Source of the DNA: an uncultured Akkermansia sp. | GTDB lineage: Bacteria; Verrucomicrobiota; Verrucomicrobiia; Verrucomicrobiales; Akkermansiaceae | Length of the DNA stretch: 64,000 nt | Direction: 5' to 3' | NCBI GenBank assembly: GCA_947629715.1 | Contig: CANRET010000004.1 | Span: 1-64,000, forward strand | Shown here: positions 19,400-29,138 of the stretch, one piece after another | Numbering within the stretch: position 1 is the stretch's first letter | Layout: every line of letters begins with the position of its first letter | Notes under the pieces: generated by a model | The model's input: the letters and a program-made list of their open reading frames with translations, nothing else | Database searches by the model: none | What the model was told of the DNA's origin: nothing | Translations under genes and position numbers: made by a program

Positions 19400-20005
19400 T
19401 CATTCCGCCTTGCCGTCTTCTCGAGAAGACAGCATCGCTTCGACGTATTTGGCAAGCATGTCCCATTCTACGTTGACGAGCGTTCCCGGGGCGTAAGCAG
19501 GCATGATGGTGCATCGCCATGTGTGCGGAGTGATCCAGAATTCCAGCTCGGATTTCTCACGGTCGATGGCAGCAATGGTAAGAGACACGCCATCGATGGA
19601 GACGCTCCCCTTGTCGATCACGTAGCGCAGGTCGGGGACGCGCACGCGGAGCATGTGATCCTGCCCAACGGGGGTGATGCTGACGAGTTCACCGGTGGTG
19701 TCAATATGCCCGGAAACGAAGTGGCCGCCGAGCCGTGAGGAGGGGAGCATGGCCCTCTCCAGATTGCAGAGCGAGCCGACGCGAAGTTGTCCGAGCGAGG
19801 TGACGCGCAGCGTCTGACTGAGCAGATCAAAGCTCGCCACGCCCTGCTGCACGGCATCCACGGTGAGGCAACATCCGTTCACCGCAACGGAATCCCCCAG
19901 GGCGATTTCATCGGCGAAAGGCAGTTCGATGTCGTAGCGCGCGCCGCCCTGGAGGGGAGTGCAGCCGATCACTCGTCCCGTGCCTTCTACTAATCCCGTA
20001 AACAT
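19400..20005 (-). CDS. ribE: Riboflavin synthase, alpha subunit
   Basis: MFTGLVEGTGRVIGC...DSVAVNGCCLTVDAV...GGHFVSGHIDTTGEL...SVSIDGVSLTIA. Confidence 0.96.
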   Translation of the reverse strand: MFTGLVEGTGRVIGCTPLQGGARYDIELPFADEIALGDSVAVNGCCLTVDAVQQGVASFDLLSQTLRVTSLGQLRVGSLCNLERAMLPSSRLGGHFVSGHIDTTGELVSITPVGQDHMLRVRVPDLRYVIDKGSVSIDGVSLTIAAIDREKSELEFWITPHTWRCTIMPAYAPGTLVNVEWDMLAKYVEAMLSSREDGKAE

Positions 20006-20007
20006 GG

Positions 20008-21945
20008 TCAGAATAAAGTGAACATGAGGAACATAATCACCGTGGGCAGGAGAGCCCACACGAAGAGGAGTCCGGCACTGATGCCCGACTTGAAGTATTT
20101 GCTCAGAATCGCTTGTCCTGCGGGGTTGGGGGCATTGGCGATGACGGTGAGTCCGCCGCCTGTCACCGCGCCGGCCACCACGGCGTATTTGATGGCCTCC
20201 GGCAGATTCGGCACCGTGCTGGAAAGGAAGGTGACCGAGGCGTTGTCGTTGAAAGCGGTGAGCACGCTCGCCACGCCCATGGTTGCTTCAGCTCCGAACT
20301 CTGCAAGAGCCTGCAGCACCGGCTGCATCCACCAGCCCTGCACCCCGCCCAGAATAAGCAGGCCTGCCAGGAAGAAGGCTACCAGCAAGGGCACCTTGAT
20401 GGAAAAAGTGTTCTGATATTGCGGCGTTGCCATGGTGAATCCCAGGAAGAACATGAAGCCTCCCAGGAAGATTGCCGGATGGTGCGCGAAGGTGACGGTC
20501 CACGCCAGGAAAAGGAGGGAGATCGCGTACACCCATAACGGGATGACGTCCTGCCGGTCCTCCCACGAAGTAGGTACCGAACCGTCCACGGTGGCATTCT
20601 GCCGCTGCACTTCGGCGAGACGCTTGAATTCTTTGGTAAAGAGCAGGAAGTAGATGAGATTGGCCAATACGATGCCTGTCATCGCCTTCCACCCGAAGTG
20701 CGTGAACATGTGCGCCATGTTCCAATCCCACTTGCCCGCAACCATCACGATGGGAGGCGCAGCAAAGTGCGTGAGCGTGCCGCCCACGGATACGTTCACG
20801 AAAAGCAGGGCTATCGTAGCATAGCACAGCATGACGCTGGGACGCAATTGGTAGAACTTCTTTCCCAGCAGAATGGCGGAGAGCGTCATGGCCGCCGGCT
20901 CAGTGATGAAGGAACCCAACAGCGGGGCAATGCACAGCACCGATATCCACCATGCTGCCGGCGACCCATTGCCCAGCGAGGCTCCGAGTTTGAGCGTATT
21001 TTCCGCCAGACGGTAAATGGGGCGCGACGAGGCGATGACCATGATCACTGCCACGAAGAGCGGCTCGGTAAAGCTGGTGTCCCGGTCGATGTAGCGCAAA
21101 AAATCCTCCAGCGAGTAGTAATGCTGGCATACGAAGGCGAAAGGCACGATCCACAGCCCGAACACCACTTCGACTTCGCCGAAAAAGTGGCACAGGGTGG
21201 ACGCAAAAGAAACCGGCACGCGTTGCTCCGGATGTAAAATGCGGAAGTTCTCCTCGCGCAGCTTTTGTTTGTAGCGTTTTTCCAGTTTGTGCGCCCATCT
21301 TTGAAACACGGGCACCATGAAGGTGTGGATGATGGCGAGCAGGAACACGAGCGTGGCCGCCAGATTGAACTGATCGACCTGCACGCGGTGCGTGAGCTTC
21401 TGCCACAAGCCCATTCCCTCTTCTTCTGCGGCATATACGGAAAGAGGCACCGGGAAGCGGCTGTATTGGTTGCCGCCTCCCGTGTAGTGATGCGTCCACG
21501 CCGGCGCCGAGCTCCCGCTGTTCGAGCTTTCTACGATTTTGCCGCAATCCGGACACATTCTGCCTTCGATCGGCGGCACAAAGCGAACTTTCATGCGCGC
21601 GTGGTCCGGCACACTGTGTCCGTCGTACGCATGGTGCGGGTACGCAAGGTATTTGCGAAGGGATTCCGCGCTCATGGCGGAGGCGGCGTCACGCAACGCC
21701 GGACGCACCTTCTCCGGCGTCGAAAACTCAGCCAGGATCTGCTCTTTAAGCTGTTCCTCCGTTGCGGGAGGGGCAACTGCATCAGTCCCCTTTTCGGCCG
21801 CTGCGGAAGCAGACGTCGGCTGATCCTTCTCAGACTGCGCCGCTTGCTCAATTTGTGCAGCGGGAGCGTCTGCTTCTTTCCCTCGCGCCGGCCAAGCCAA
21901 ATCCATCAACATCACCAGCGCAAATAATGAGAGCATCTTTTTCAT
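20008..21945 (-). CDS. Putative Na+/H+ antiporter family membrane protein
   Basis: Multi-pass protein: LLGSFITEPAAMTLSAILL, NVSVGGTLTHFAAPPIVMVA, AFNDNASVTFLSSTVP, NAPNPAGQAIL; N-terminal signal peptide and CPDCGK segment. Confidence 0.8.
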   Translation of the reverse strand: MKKMLSLFALVMLMDLAWPARGKEADAPAAQIEQAAQSEKDQPTSASAAAEKGTDAVAPPATEEQLKEQILAEFSTPEKVRPALRDAASAMSAESLRKYLAYPHHAYDGHSVPDHARMKVRFVPPIEGRMCPDCGKIVESSNSGSSAPAWTHHYTGGGNQYSRFPVPLSVYAAEEEGMGLWQKLTHRVQVDQFNLAATLVFLLAIIHTFMVPVFQRWAHKLEKRYKQKLREENFRILHPEQRVPVSFASTLCHFFGEVEVVFGLWIVPFAFVCQHYYSLEDFLRYIDRDTSFTEPLFVAVIMVIASSRPIYRLAENTLKLGASLGNGSPAAWWISVLCIAPLLGSFITEPAAMTLSAILLGKKFYQLRPSVMLCYATIALLFVNVSVGGTLTHFAAPPIVMVAGKWDWNMAHMFTHFGWKAMTGIVLANLIYFLLFTKEFKRLAEVQRQNATVDGSVPTSWEDRQDVIPLWVYAISLLFLAWTVTFAHHPAIFLGGFMFFLGFTMATPQYQNTFSIKVPLLVAFFLAGLLILGGVQGWWMQPVLQALAEFGAEATMGVASVLTAFNDNASVTFLSSTVPNLPEAIKYAVVAGAVTGGGLTVIANAPNPAGQAILSKYFKSGISAGLLFVWALLPTVIMFLMFTLF

Positions 21946-21976
21946 GGCGGCTTCAGGATGGAGCATGAATGCTATC

Positions 21977-21998
21977 GGAACATTACCATATATGTTCC
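21977..21998. promoter_or_regulatory. Inverted repeat GGAACAT-N8-ATGTTCC upstream of the antiporter gene
   Basis: Perfect 7-bp arms with an 8-bp spacer, about 32 bp upstream of the 21945 start. Confidence 0.5.
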
Positions 21999-22152
21999 GG
22001 GATGAAAAGCCCAAATTTTGTCCCTGGCGGAGCAAATCATTTACGATGGGCGATATGGGAAATTCGGCAGCCTTGCCGGAAGGCGAATGAGCGCGTGAAA
22101 AAAGCGCAAAGTTATGTGATTTCTGCTTGCATATCCGGAGGAAGGTGCGAAA

Positions 22153-23823
22153 ATGAGGCAAATGAGCGATGACGAGGAGAAAGCGGGACTTCATGGGCAA
22201 AAGGTCCCCAATGTCTTTCGTTGGGAGATGGTGCGCAAGGCGTTACGCGCGGCAGAGGAGGGCGTGTATTGCTGGGATATTCAGGAAGGGCAAATTTACT
22301 ACACGGAGCAGTGTCTGCGCATGATGGGCTGCCCGGCGGATGTCCTGGCTCCCAACATCTTCACGGATACGGAAGCTGTGATCCATGAGGAAGACTGCGG
22401 CTTCTTTCGGACAGCCGTTCAAAAGTATATGGGCAACCCGGGCACAGCTCCGCTGAGGGTGGAAGCGCGGTTGATGCGGTTGGGGACGCGCGGATGGAAG
22501 TGGATACGCGTCAATGGCTTATTGGAACGCGACAAGGACAAGAATCCGCTTCGCCTGGTGGGCGTGTGGGTGGACATCACGCGCCGCAAGATGGCGGATA
22601 TGCACGCCATGGAGGATCGCGATCTCTTTCGCACGCTCATCAATTACCTGCCTGACAACATCTATTTCAAGAACAAAGAATCCCGCTTCATTTTGGCGAA
22701 TGAGGCAACAGCACGCAAAATGGGAGTGGCCACTCCTTCCGACTTGATCGGTTGTCGCGACACCAACTTTTTTTCCGATGAGACCACGGAGATCGCCCGG
22801 CGTGAGGAGCTTGAAATCATGCGCACAGGCGTACCCATTACCAACCGCGTGCATCGCGAAAAATGGAAAGGAGGCAAAGATTCCTGGTGCAAGCTTTCCA
22901 AATTCCCCTGGTACGCCGCAGATGGCAGCATCAAGGGGATTGTCGGCATTTCATCGGATGTCACGGAGCTTGTGAGAACGCAGCACCGTTTCCGCAGTCT
23001 AGCGGAGCAGCTCGATGAGCGCAACAAAGCTCTCGAAAAAGAAATCAGCCTTGCACGCGGCATTCAGCAGGCTCTTCAGCCGGAACGCATCCCGCCGCGC
23101 GAGTGGGCGCAGGGAGATGTGAAGCGGCGAGCCAGGTTTTACCACGTGTACCGTCCCAGCGTGGGGGTGGCAGGGGATTGTTTCCATGTGTTCCCCGTGG
23201 GAGAATCCGCCGTCGGTATGCTCATCTGCGATGTGATGGGGCACGGCGTGCGCGCTGCTCTCATCACTACCATGCTGCGCGGGCTCATGGAACAGGTTGC
23301 CGGGCTGGCGGATACGCCGGCCCTCTTGCTCTCCTCGCTCAATCGTCAACTCTGCGCCATTTTCACCAAGGCGAACATCACCATGTTTGCCTCGGCTTGC
23401 TATTTGTACCTGGATTTGCAAAAACGGCGTCTTACTCTCTCCGGAGCGGGTCATCCGGCGCCCATCGTGGTAACGCGTGAGGGAGAGCCCGTGCTGCCGC
23501 CGCTTCCGCGCTCTCCGGCGCTCGGGCTTGTCGAAACCGCCATGTATCGCGAGTGCGAGCTGCATTTGGAGGACGGCATGAAAGTGATTCTCTACACCGA
23601 TGGGCTGACGGAGGCGCGCAATGCCGCCGGAGACGAGTACGGCGTGCATCGCGTGATGGAACGCATGGCCGCTCGCAAGCCCGCCCATGTGGCGGATGTG
23701 ATTATTGACACCCTCGTCGGCATGAGGGACTTCACGAAGTCGGAGGAGCAGGACGACGATATTTGCCTGCTCGGCGTGGAGTTTTCCGAGACGCGAGGGC
23801 AGGCTGATCCGCCAGAAGTTTGA
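22153..23823 (+). CDS. PAS domain-containing SpoIIE/PP2C-type serine phosphatase
   Basis: PAS-like repeats, then LEKEISLARGIQQALQP...GDCFHVFPVGESAVGMLICDVMGHGVRAALITTMLR...LYTDGLTEARNAAGDEYG. Confidence 0.92.
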   Translation: MRQMSDDEEKAGLHGQKVPNVFRWEMVRKALRAAEEGVYCWDIQEGQIYYTEQCLRMMGCPADVLAPNIFTDTEAVIHEEDCGFFRTAVQKYMGNPGTAPLRVEARLMRLGTRGWKWIRVNGLLERDKDKNPLRLVGVWVDITRRKMADMHAMEDRDLFRTLINYLPDNIYFKNKESRFILANEATARKMGVATPSDLIGCRDTNFFSDETTEIARREELEIMRTGVPITNRVHREKWKGGKDSWCKLSKFPWYAADGSIKGIVGISSDVTELVRTQHRFRSLAEQLDERNKALEKEISLARGIQQALQPERIPPREWAQGDVKRRARFYHVYRPSVGVAGDCFHVFPVGESAVGMLICDVMGHGVRAALITTMLRGLMEQVAGLADTPALLLSSLNRQLCAIFTKANITMFASACYLYLDLQKRRLTLSGAGHPAPIVVTREGEPVLPPLPRSPALGLVETAMYRECELHLEDGMKVILYTDGLTEARNAAGDEYGVHRVMERMAARKPAHVADVIIDTLVGMRDFTKSEEQDDDICLLGVEFSETRGQADPPEV

Positions 23824-24799
23824 GTACGAGTTTACGATCCGGGGAGGCCATGGGCACGGAGCTCAGCCGGTCGGCGGGGACGAAACGTTCGGTTGGTTCA
23901 AGGGGTAGTTCATTCACGGCGCGGTGCAGATGGCGCGTGACTTTGTAGCGAGTTATGGCGTAAGTTTGATCGCAGATGCGGGGCAGTTTTTGCGCGACGT
24001 CCCGCGGACGTTGGGGCAGTCTGTACATGCCGGCATGGCGTGCATCGGCGGGCTGTTGTTGCATGAGCAGACCGCGCGTCGTGAAGAGCCAGATATCCCA
24101 ATGCTCAATTTGGGTGATTTGTTGTTTTGCCGCCTTGACCGGGAGATTTTCCGGATGTTCTGCACGGCACAGTGTGCGCACGGGGCAGAGTTCGCACCGC
24201 GGCTTTCCGGGGGTGCAAATAGTTTGACCGAGTTCCATGAGAGCGGAGTTGTACGCTCGCGGGTTGGTGCGGTGCAGCAGCTGTGTCGCTCGCGCCTCCG
24301 CCGCGCGCTGACCTGCCGCAGTGTCGATGGGCGTGCGGTCATCATAGAGGCGGGCAAGGACGCGTGCCACGTTGGCATCGACCAATGCAGCGGGTTTGTT
24401 GTAGGCAAAGCTGAGCACCGCTGCTGAGGTGTATTTTCCGATACCCGGCAGGGCCAGGAGTTCCTCTGCCTCGCGCGGGAAGACGCCGTCGTGCTTTTCG
24501 CAGATGGCTCGGGCGGTTGCTTGCAGCGCGCGTACACGCCGGTAGTACCCCAGCCCTTCCCAGGAGAGGAGGGCTTCTTGTTCGTCTGCCCGGGCCAGGT
24601 GCGCCGGGGTGGGGTAACGTTGCATCCACGTCTCATAGCGAGCCAGCACGGTGGGGATGGTCGTTTGCTGCAGCATGACCTCGCTCACCAAAATGGCCCA
24701 GGGATCGGTCGTGCGCCGCCAGGGGTAATCGCGCCCGCACTGCATAAACCAGTCCACGAGCGCTTGCGCAAACTCCCCCGTGGCATCAGCTTTCCTCAT
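23732..24799 (-). CDS. mutY: A/G-specific adenine glycosylase
   Basis: YPWRRTTDPWAILVSEVMLQQT, LLALPGIGKYTSAAVLSFAY, 4Fe-4S cysteines CTPGKPRCELCPVRTLC. Alternative start at 24835. Confidence 0.95.
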   Translation of the reverse strand: MRKADATGEFAQALVDWFMQCGRDYPWRRTTDPWAILVSEVMLQQTTIPTVLARYETWMQRYPTPAHLARADEQEALLSWEGLGYYRRVRALQATARAICEKHDGVFPREAEELLALPGIGKYTSAAVLSFAYNKPAALVDANVARVLARLYDDRTPIDTAAGQRAAEARATQLLHRTNPRAYNSALMELGQTICTPGKPRCELCPVRTLCRAEHPENLPVKAAKQQITQIEHWDIWLFTTRGLLMQQQPADARHAGMYRLPQRPRDVAQKLPRICDQTYAITRYKVTRHLHRAVNELPLEPTERFVPADRLSSVPMASPDRKLVLKLLADQPALASRKTPRRAGKYRRPAPPTS

Positions 24800-26636
24800 G
24801 AGTCGTGTCGGTCGTGTAGATGGATATGTCAGCATCCTTGCAGCCCAGCAGTTGTCGGGCCCGCATCAAAGCGCGGCGCGTGGACATGTTCGGGTTCTTC
24901 GGCTCAAGCAGGAAGAAGTTGCTTTCCCCCTTTCGTGCGCCTTGTTGCAGCAGTTCAAGCAGACCGCTTTTGCGGAGGATGCGGTACACTTCCCTGCTGG
25001 CCCCGGAGAGGATGAGGTGGCGGCCCTTTTCCCGCGTAAAGCGCAACAGCTCTTCCAGCGCGCACACGGAGGTGGCGTCCAGGTTGTGAGCGTTGCGCAT
25101 GCGCAGAATGATGACGGCAAGGGACGGATCCTCTGCAATGCGCGCCACTTGTTTGCGGAACAGGTCCGCCGCGCCGAAGAAGAGATTGCCTTCCACATGC
25201 ACGATGGAGATCTGCGGGAGCCTCTGCGCGGTATCGCTCACCTGCAGCAGGGCGCCTCGGTCATCCAAAGTGTATTCCACAAGTTCCGGTTTTGCGGCCT
25301 TGCGAAGGAAGAGGGAGACGGAGATGACAACGCCGATGAAGATGGCTAGATGCAGCGGCAGCATGAGGGCGGCAATGAAGGTGACGACCAGCGCTACCGC
25401 ATCCCCCGGGGTGGAACGGAAGCAGATGCGCAGCAGTTTTCGATCGAACAGAGAAATCGCATTCGCCAGAACAAGGGCGGCCAGAACGCTGTGCGGAATG
25501 CAGGATATGAGCGGCGCATTCGCCAGGATAAAGGTGATGCCAAGACAGATCAACCCGCAGTAAATTCCTGAAAAGCGTGTGGCTGCCCCGGATTTGTAAT
25601 TGAGCATCGAGCGCGTGAGCGAGGCCGAGCAGGGAAGGGACGTGGTGAAAGCGGAGCCGATGTTGGCCATGCCTACGGCAAAGGTGTCCTGATTCAAATT
25701 GAGCGGTTCGCCGGTTTTGGCGGAGATGGTTTTGCTCATCACGGTCTGCTCCAGCGTGGAGAGAAAGGCCACACCGATGGCAATGGGCAGTAGTTCGGCA
25801 AGATTTTGCGCCGCTGCGCTCATGGACGGGGGGGTGCACACGAGATCGCTCATGGTGAAGTCGCGCAGCATGCGTACGTGTTCGAAGGCCCCTCCGAACA
25901 TCGGCGAACTCAGCGCCATGTTCACCAAACTCATCAGCACGAGAATGGCGGCAAAGGTCGGCAGACACTTCATGTAGCGTTTCAGAGGAATAAAGAGCAG
26001 AAGGGACGCTGCGCCCAGGGCCATGGGTTGCCACTGCGCCTTGTCCAGATTCTCCCAAATGGCGCAGATCATAGAGAAAAACGAGCTTCCGGCGTCCACA
26101 TCGTGAATGCCCATCACGTAGCGCAGTTGGGAGGCGATGATGAGCGTTGCCGCACCCGTAATGTACCCTACCAGCACGCTTCGGCTCACAAATTGCAGCA
26201 TCTCCGTGGCCTTCACAAAGGCGCCCAGCACGCACAAAGCCCCTGCCATGAAGACAATGAGAGGAACAAAAATTTGCGGATTGCTCCGGATGGTCGGCGA
26301 GGCTGCCATCATGAAGCTTGCCAACATGAAAGCTGTGGCGTTGCTGGGGCCGCTTACCGTGAGGGAACAACGGGTGAACAGCGGCGCCAGGAAGGTGCCC
26401 ACCGTTGCCGCCATGATGCCGTAGATGCTGTCAAGCCCTGCCATGGCGGCAAAAGCCATTCCCTGCGGCAGACCCACGAGAGCCACATCCGTGGCAGCTT
26501 TCAGATCGTGTCCGGCCTTGTTCCAAGTGTAGTCAACAAACCCGTGACGCAGGACAAGGGGATCGATTCTGCCTTGCTGCAGAAATCGGCGCAAGCCTCG
26601 CCATCCCAAACGCGCACTGTGTAGCAAGGTTCCCAT
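24786..26636 (-). CDS. SulP family inorganic anion transporter with STAS domain
   Basis: DLKAATDVALVGLPQGMAFAAMAGLDSIYGIMAATVGTFLAPLF...SGPSNATAF; C-terminal STAS-like region. Confidence 0.93.
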   Translation of the reverse strand: MGTLLHSARLGWRGLRRFLQQGRIDPLVLRHGFVDYTWNKAGHDLKAATDVALVGLPQGMAFAAMAGLDSIYGIMAATVGTFLAPLFTRCSLTVSGPSNATAFMLASFMMAASPTIRSNPQIFVPLIVFMAGALCVLGAFVKATEMLQFVSRSVLVGYITGAATLIIASQLRYVMGIHDVDAGSSFFSMICAIWENLDKAQWQPMALGAASLLLFIPLKRYMKCLPTFAAILVLMSLVNMALSSPMFGGAFEHVRMLRDFTMSDLVCTPPSMSAAAQNLAELLPIAIGVAFLSTLEQTVMSKTISAKTGEPLNLNQDTFAVGMANIGSAFTTSLPCSASLTRSMLNYKSGAATRFSGIYCGLICLGITFILANAPLISCIPHSVLAALVLANAISLFDRKLLRICFRSTPGDAVALVVTFIAALMLPLHLAIFIGVVISVSLFLRKAAKPELVEYTLDDRGALLQVSDTAQRLPQISIVHVEGNLFFGAADLFRKQVARIAEDPSLAVIILRMRNAHNLDATSVCALEELLRFTREKGRHLILSGASREVYRILRKSGLLELLQQGARKGESNFFLLEPKNPNMSTRRALMRARQLLGCKDADISIYTTDTTHEES

Positions 26637-26911
26637 GCTGACGAAATTCTACCACATGGACTGCCCTTGTCAAGCGGGGCTTTGGAGCGAACGCCGGGAG
26701 TTGTGCGGTCGCCTGTTTACGGTTTGAGATTTGGAAAATCGGCGCGTTTGAGCGAGGAGATTAAAACTCTCGTTCCTCCTGTTCGGAAGTCTTCCCTGAT
26801 GTCCGAGAGGCTGAGTTCTCCATTGGGACAGGCGTCCGGATGAGAGCGCTGAAATGAGAGCTTGTCAATTGTGGCGTTATGCAGCAGAATAGGGGGAGAG
26901 GAAAAAGGATC

Positions 26912-28126
26912 ATGGAGCAGATCATTATCCATGTGGATATGGATGCGTTTTTCGCCTCTGTGGAAGTGCGGGACAACCCTGTACTGCGCGGAAAGCCTCT
27001 GATTATTGGTTCCCTGCCCCGGGAGCGCGGGGTGGTGGCGACGTGCAGTTACGAGGCGCGCAAGTATGGCGTGCATTCCGCCATGAACATTAAGGAAGCG
27101 TACAGACTGTGTCCGCACGGCATCTACATGCACCCGAACATTGACAAGTACCGGGCGGTATCTGCGCAGCTTCGTGAGATATGGGGAGCCTATTGCAGCG
27201 TTGCAGAGACCATAGCGTTGGATGAGGCTTATCTGGACGTGACAGCTCAAGCCGGAAATCTTGAGGGGGCGCGTAAAATCGCGAAGGTTATCAAACAACG
27301 CACCAAAGAGGAGTTGGGATTGACATGTTCCGTCGGCGTGGCTTATTCCAAGACAGCCGCAAAGACGGCGAGCGAAGAAAAAAAGCCCGATGGATATTTC
27401 GAGATACCTACGGCGCAGGACTTTGTGAACCTGATTATTGATCGCGACGTGCGCGTCATCTACACGGTGGGGGAACGAACGGCGCGGAAGCTGAACGCGG
27501 AGGGCATACGAACGGTACGCGATGTTCGGGAGAACAGCGAAATGGTCATTCGCCTGCTCGGCAAGCAAGGACAGTGGATTACGAGGCTCGCCCTCGGCAT
27601 TGATGAACGCAAGGTCACGCCCGGCCGTCCTCAGGATGCCAAGTCCATCAGCCGCGAGGTCACTTTCCAGGAGGATGTCCGCAGCTTTGAGTTGCTCAAG
27701 GATGTCCTGGTCTTGCTCGCTCTGTGCGTAGAGCGGCGAATCCGGAGACACGAGTTGCACGGCGACGGCGTGACCCTGAAACTCACTTATGCGGATATGA
27801 AAGGGATCTCACGCTCTCGGAGTCCGGCGGAATGCGATTCTGCCGCCTCAATTTACCGGGAGGCGGTTCGGCTGTTGGGGAAAGTGGAGAAACGTCCTGT
27901 ACGACTGATTGGCGTGGGCGTGTATCATTTATCCGCCGGAGAGAAACGTCAACTTGTCATGGAGAATCTCCTGTCAGAGGCCGTGGATGGGCGGGGTTCG
28001 GAAATGAAGAAATTGCTCGATGCGCTGCAAAAGCGCTATGGGTTGGACTTTGCGGGGCATCTTGAGCAGATTTTTCACATGGACGTACTCCATAAAACGG
28101 TGGAGTATATGAGGAAGCGCTCCTGA
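26912..28126 (+). CDS. dinB: DNA polymerase IV (Y-family)
   Basis: IIHVDMDAFFASVEVRDNP, VVATCSYEARKYGVHSAMN, ALDEAYLDVT, CSVGVAYSKTAAKTASEEKKPDG. Confidence 0.95.
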   Translation: MEQIIIHVDMDAFFASVEVRDNPVLRGKPLIIGSLPRERGVVATCSYEARKYGVHSAMNIKEAYRLCPHGIYMHPNIDKYRAVSAQLREIWGAYCSVAETIALDEAYLDVTAQAGNLEGARKIAKVIKQRTKEELGLTCSVGVAYSKTAAKTASEEKKPDGYFEIPTAQDFVNLIIDRDVRVIYTVGERTARKLNAEGIRTVRDVRENSEMVIRLLGKQGQWITRLALGIDERKVTPGRPQDAKSISREVTFQEDVRSFELLKDVLVLLALCVERRIRRHELHGDGVTLKLTYADMKGISRSRSPAECDSAASIYREAVRLLGKVEKRPVRLIGVGVYHLSAGEKRQLVMENLLSEAVDGRGSEMKKLLDALQKRYGLDFAGHLEQIFHMDVLHKTVEYMRKRS

Positions 28127-28135
28127 TTGCGGCGC

Positions 28136-28160
28136 AAAAAAGGCTTGCCTGTGGCAAGCC
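28136..28160 (-). terminator. Rho-independent terminator downstream of tRNA-Leu
   Basis: Minus strand GGCTTGCC-ACA-GGCAAGCC followed by TTTTTT. Confidence 0.8.
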
Positions 28161-28175
28161 CCAAGTCAGAATTGC

Positions 28176-28257
28176 TACGCACGAGAGGACTCGAACCTCC
28201 ACGGAGTTACCCACTAGAACCTGAAACTAGCGCGTCTACCAATTCCGCCACGTGCGC
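28176..28257 (-). tRNA. tRNA-Leu (anticodon CAG)
   Basis: Minus strand GCGCACGTGGCGGAATTGGTAGACGCGCTAGTTTCAGGTTCTAG...GGAGGTTCGAGTCCTCTCGTGCGTA; long variable arm, no encoded CCA. Confidence 0.88.
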
Positions 28258-28336
28258 GTGGCGCAATGCTGCAGGGCGTATTGAAGCATACCTCGCCCGC
28301 AGATGCAAGACTAAAGTGAGAGCGGATCGGATTTTT

Positions 28337-29128
28337 TCACGCGTGCGATTCCGCCGCCATGCCCTGCTTATTCAGCCACGGGGCGAGAAAGGCGGCAGGG
28401 CTGCCCCCGTTGCGGATATGTTGAAGGAGAGCTGTGCCGATAACGGCGGCGTCCGGACGGGCATCGGAGGGCAGGGCGTCAAGCTGTTCCGGCACGCGCA
28501 GGCCGAAGCCGAGCGCGAGGGGGACGTCAAAGACAGAGCGTGCACGGCGGATGGTGTCGGCTACGGCTTCCACATGCTCATTCACGCCGCCGGTGGTGCC
28601 GAGTACGGAGACGATATATACGTATTCCTGCGAGTAGGGGGCGTATTGCTTCATCCGCTCGGTGGTGGTGTTGGGACCGACGAGAGTGATGAGAGTGAGT
28701 CTGTGCGGGGCAATTGCTTCGCGAAATTCCGGAGTTTCCTCCAAGGGGAGATCAGGCACGATGAAGCCACTCACGCCGACGGCGGCGCAATCGGCAGCCA
28801 GACGTTCCAGGCCGTACTGCACAAAGGGGTTCATGTATCCCATCAACACCAGTTTGGATCGGAAGGATCCCTTGCGCGCACGCAAGCCCTCAATCACCCA
28901 GTCGAGCGTCATGTTCTGTGCAAGCGCCCGGCGACTGATATCCTCGATGACCGGTCCGTCTGCCACGGGGTCGGAAAAAGGGATGCCGATTTCAATGATG
29001 TCTGCGCCGGAGGCACCTACTTGCGCCAATGTTTCCCAGAAAGCGTTCTGAGAAGGAAAACCGGCGGTGATGAAGGGGATGATGGCGCAACGTCCGCTCT
29101 TTTTGGCTGCTAGAATGGTCTCTTTCAT
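28337..29128 (-). CDS. trpA: Tryptophan synthase alpha chain
   Basis: IIPFITAGFPSQ...GADIIEIGIPFSDPVADGPVI...LMGYMNPFVQYG...GFIVPDLPLEE. Confidence 0.97.
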   Translation of the reverse strand: MKETILAAKKSGRCAIIPFITAGFPSQNAFWETLAQVGASGADIIEIGIPFSDPVADGPVIEDISRRALAQNMTLDWVIEGLRARKGSFRSKLVLMGYMNPFVQYGLERLAADCAAVGVSGFIVPDLPLEETPEFREAIAPHRLTLITLVGPNTTTERMKQYAPYSQEYVYIVSVLGTTGGVNEHVEAVADTIRRARSVFDVPLALGFGLRVPEQLDALPSDARPDAAVIGTALLQHIRNGGSPAAFLAPWLNKQGMAAESHA

Positions 29129-29138
29129 TTCAGGCAAA

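Noticed and set aside
26717-27760. Minus ORF of 347 aa opposite dinB
   Set aside because: dinB carries all family motifs on the plus strand.
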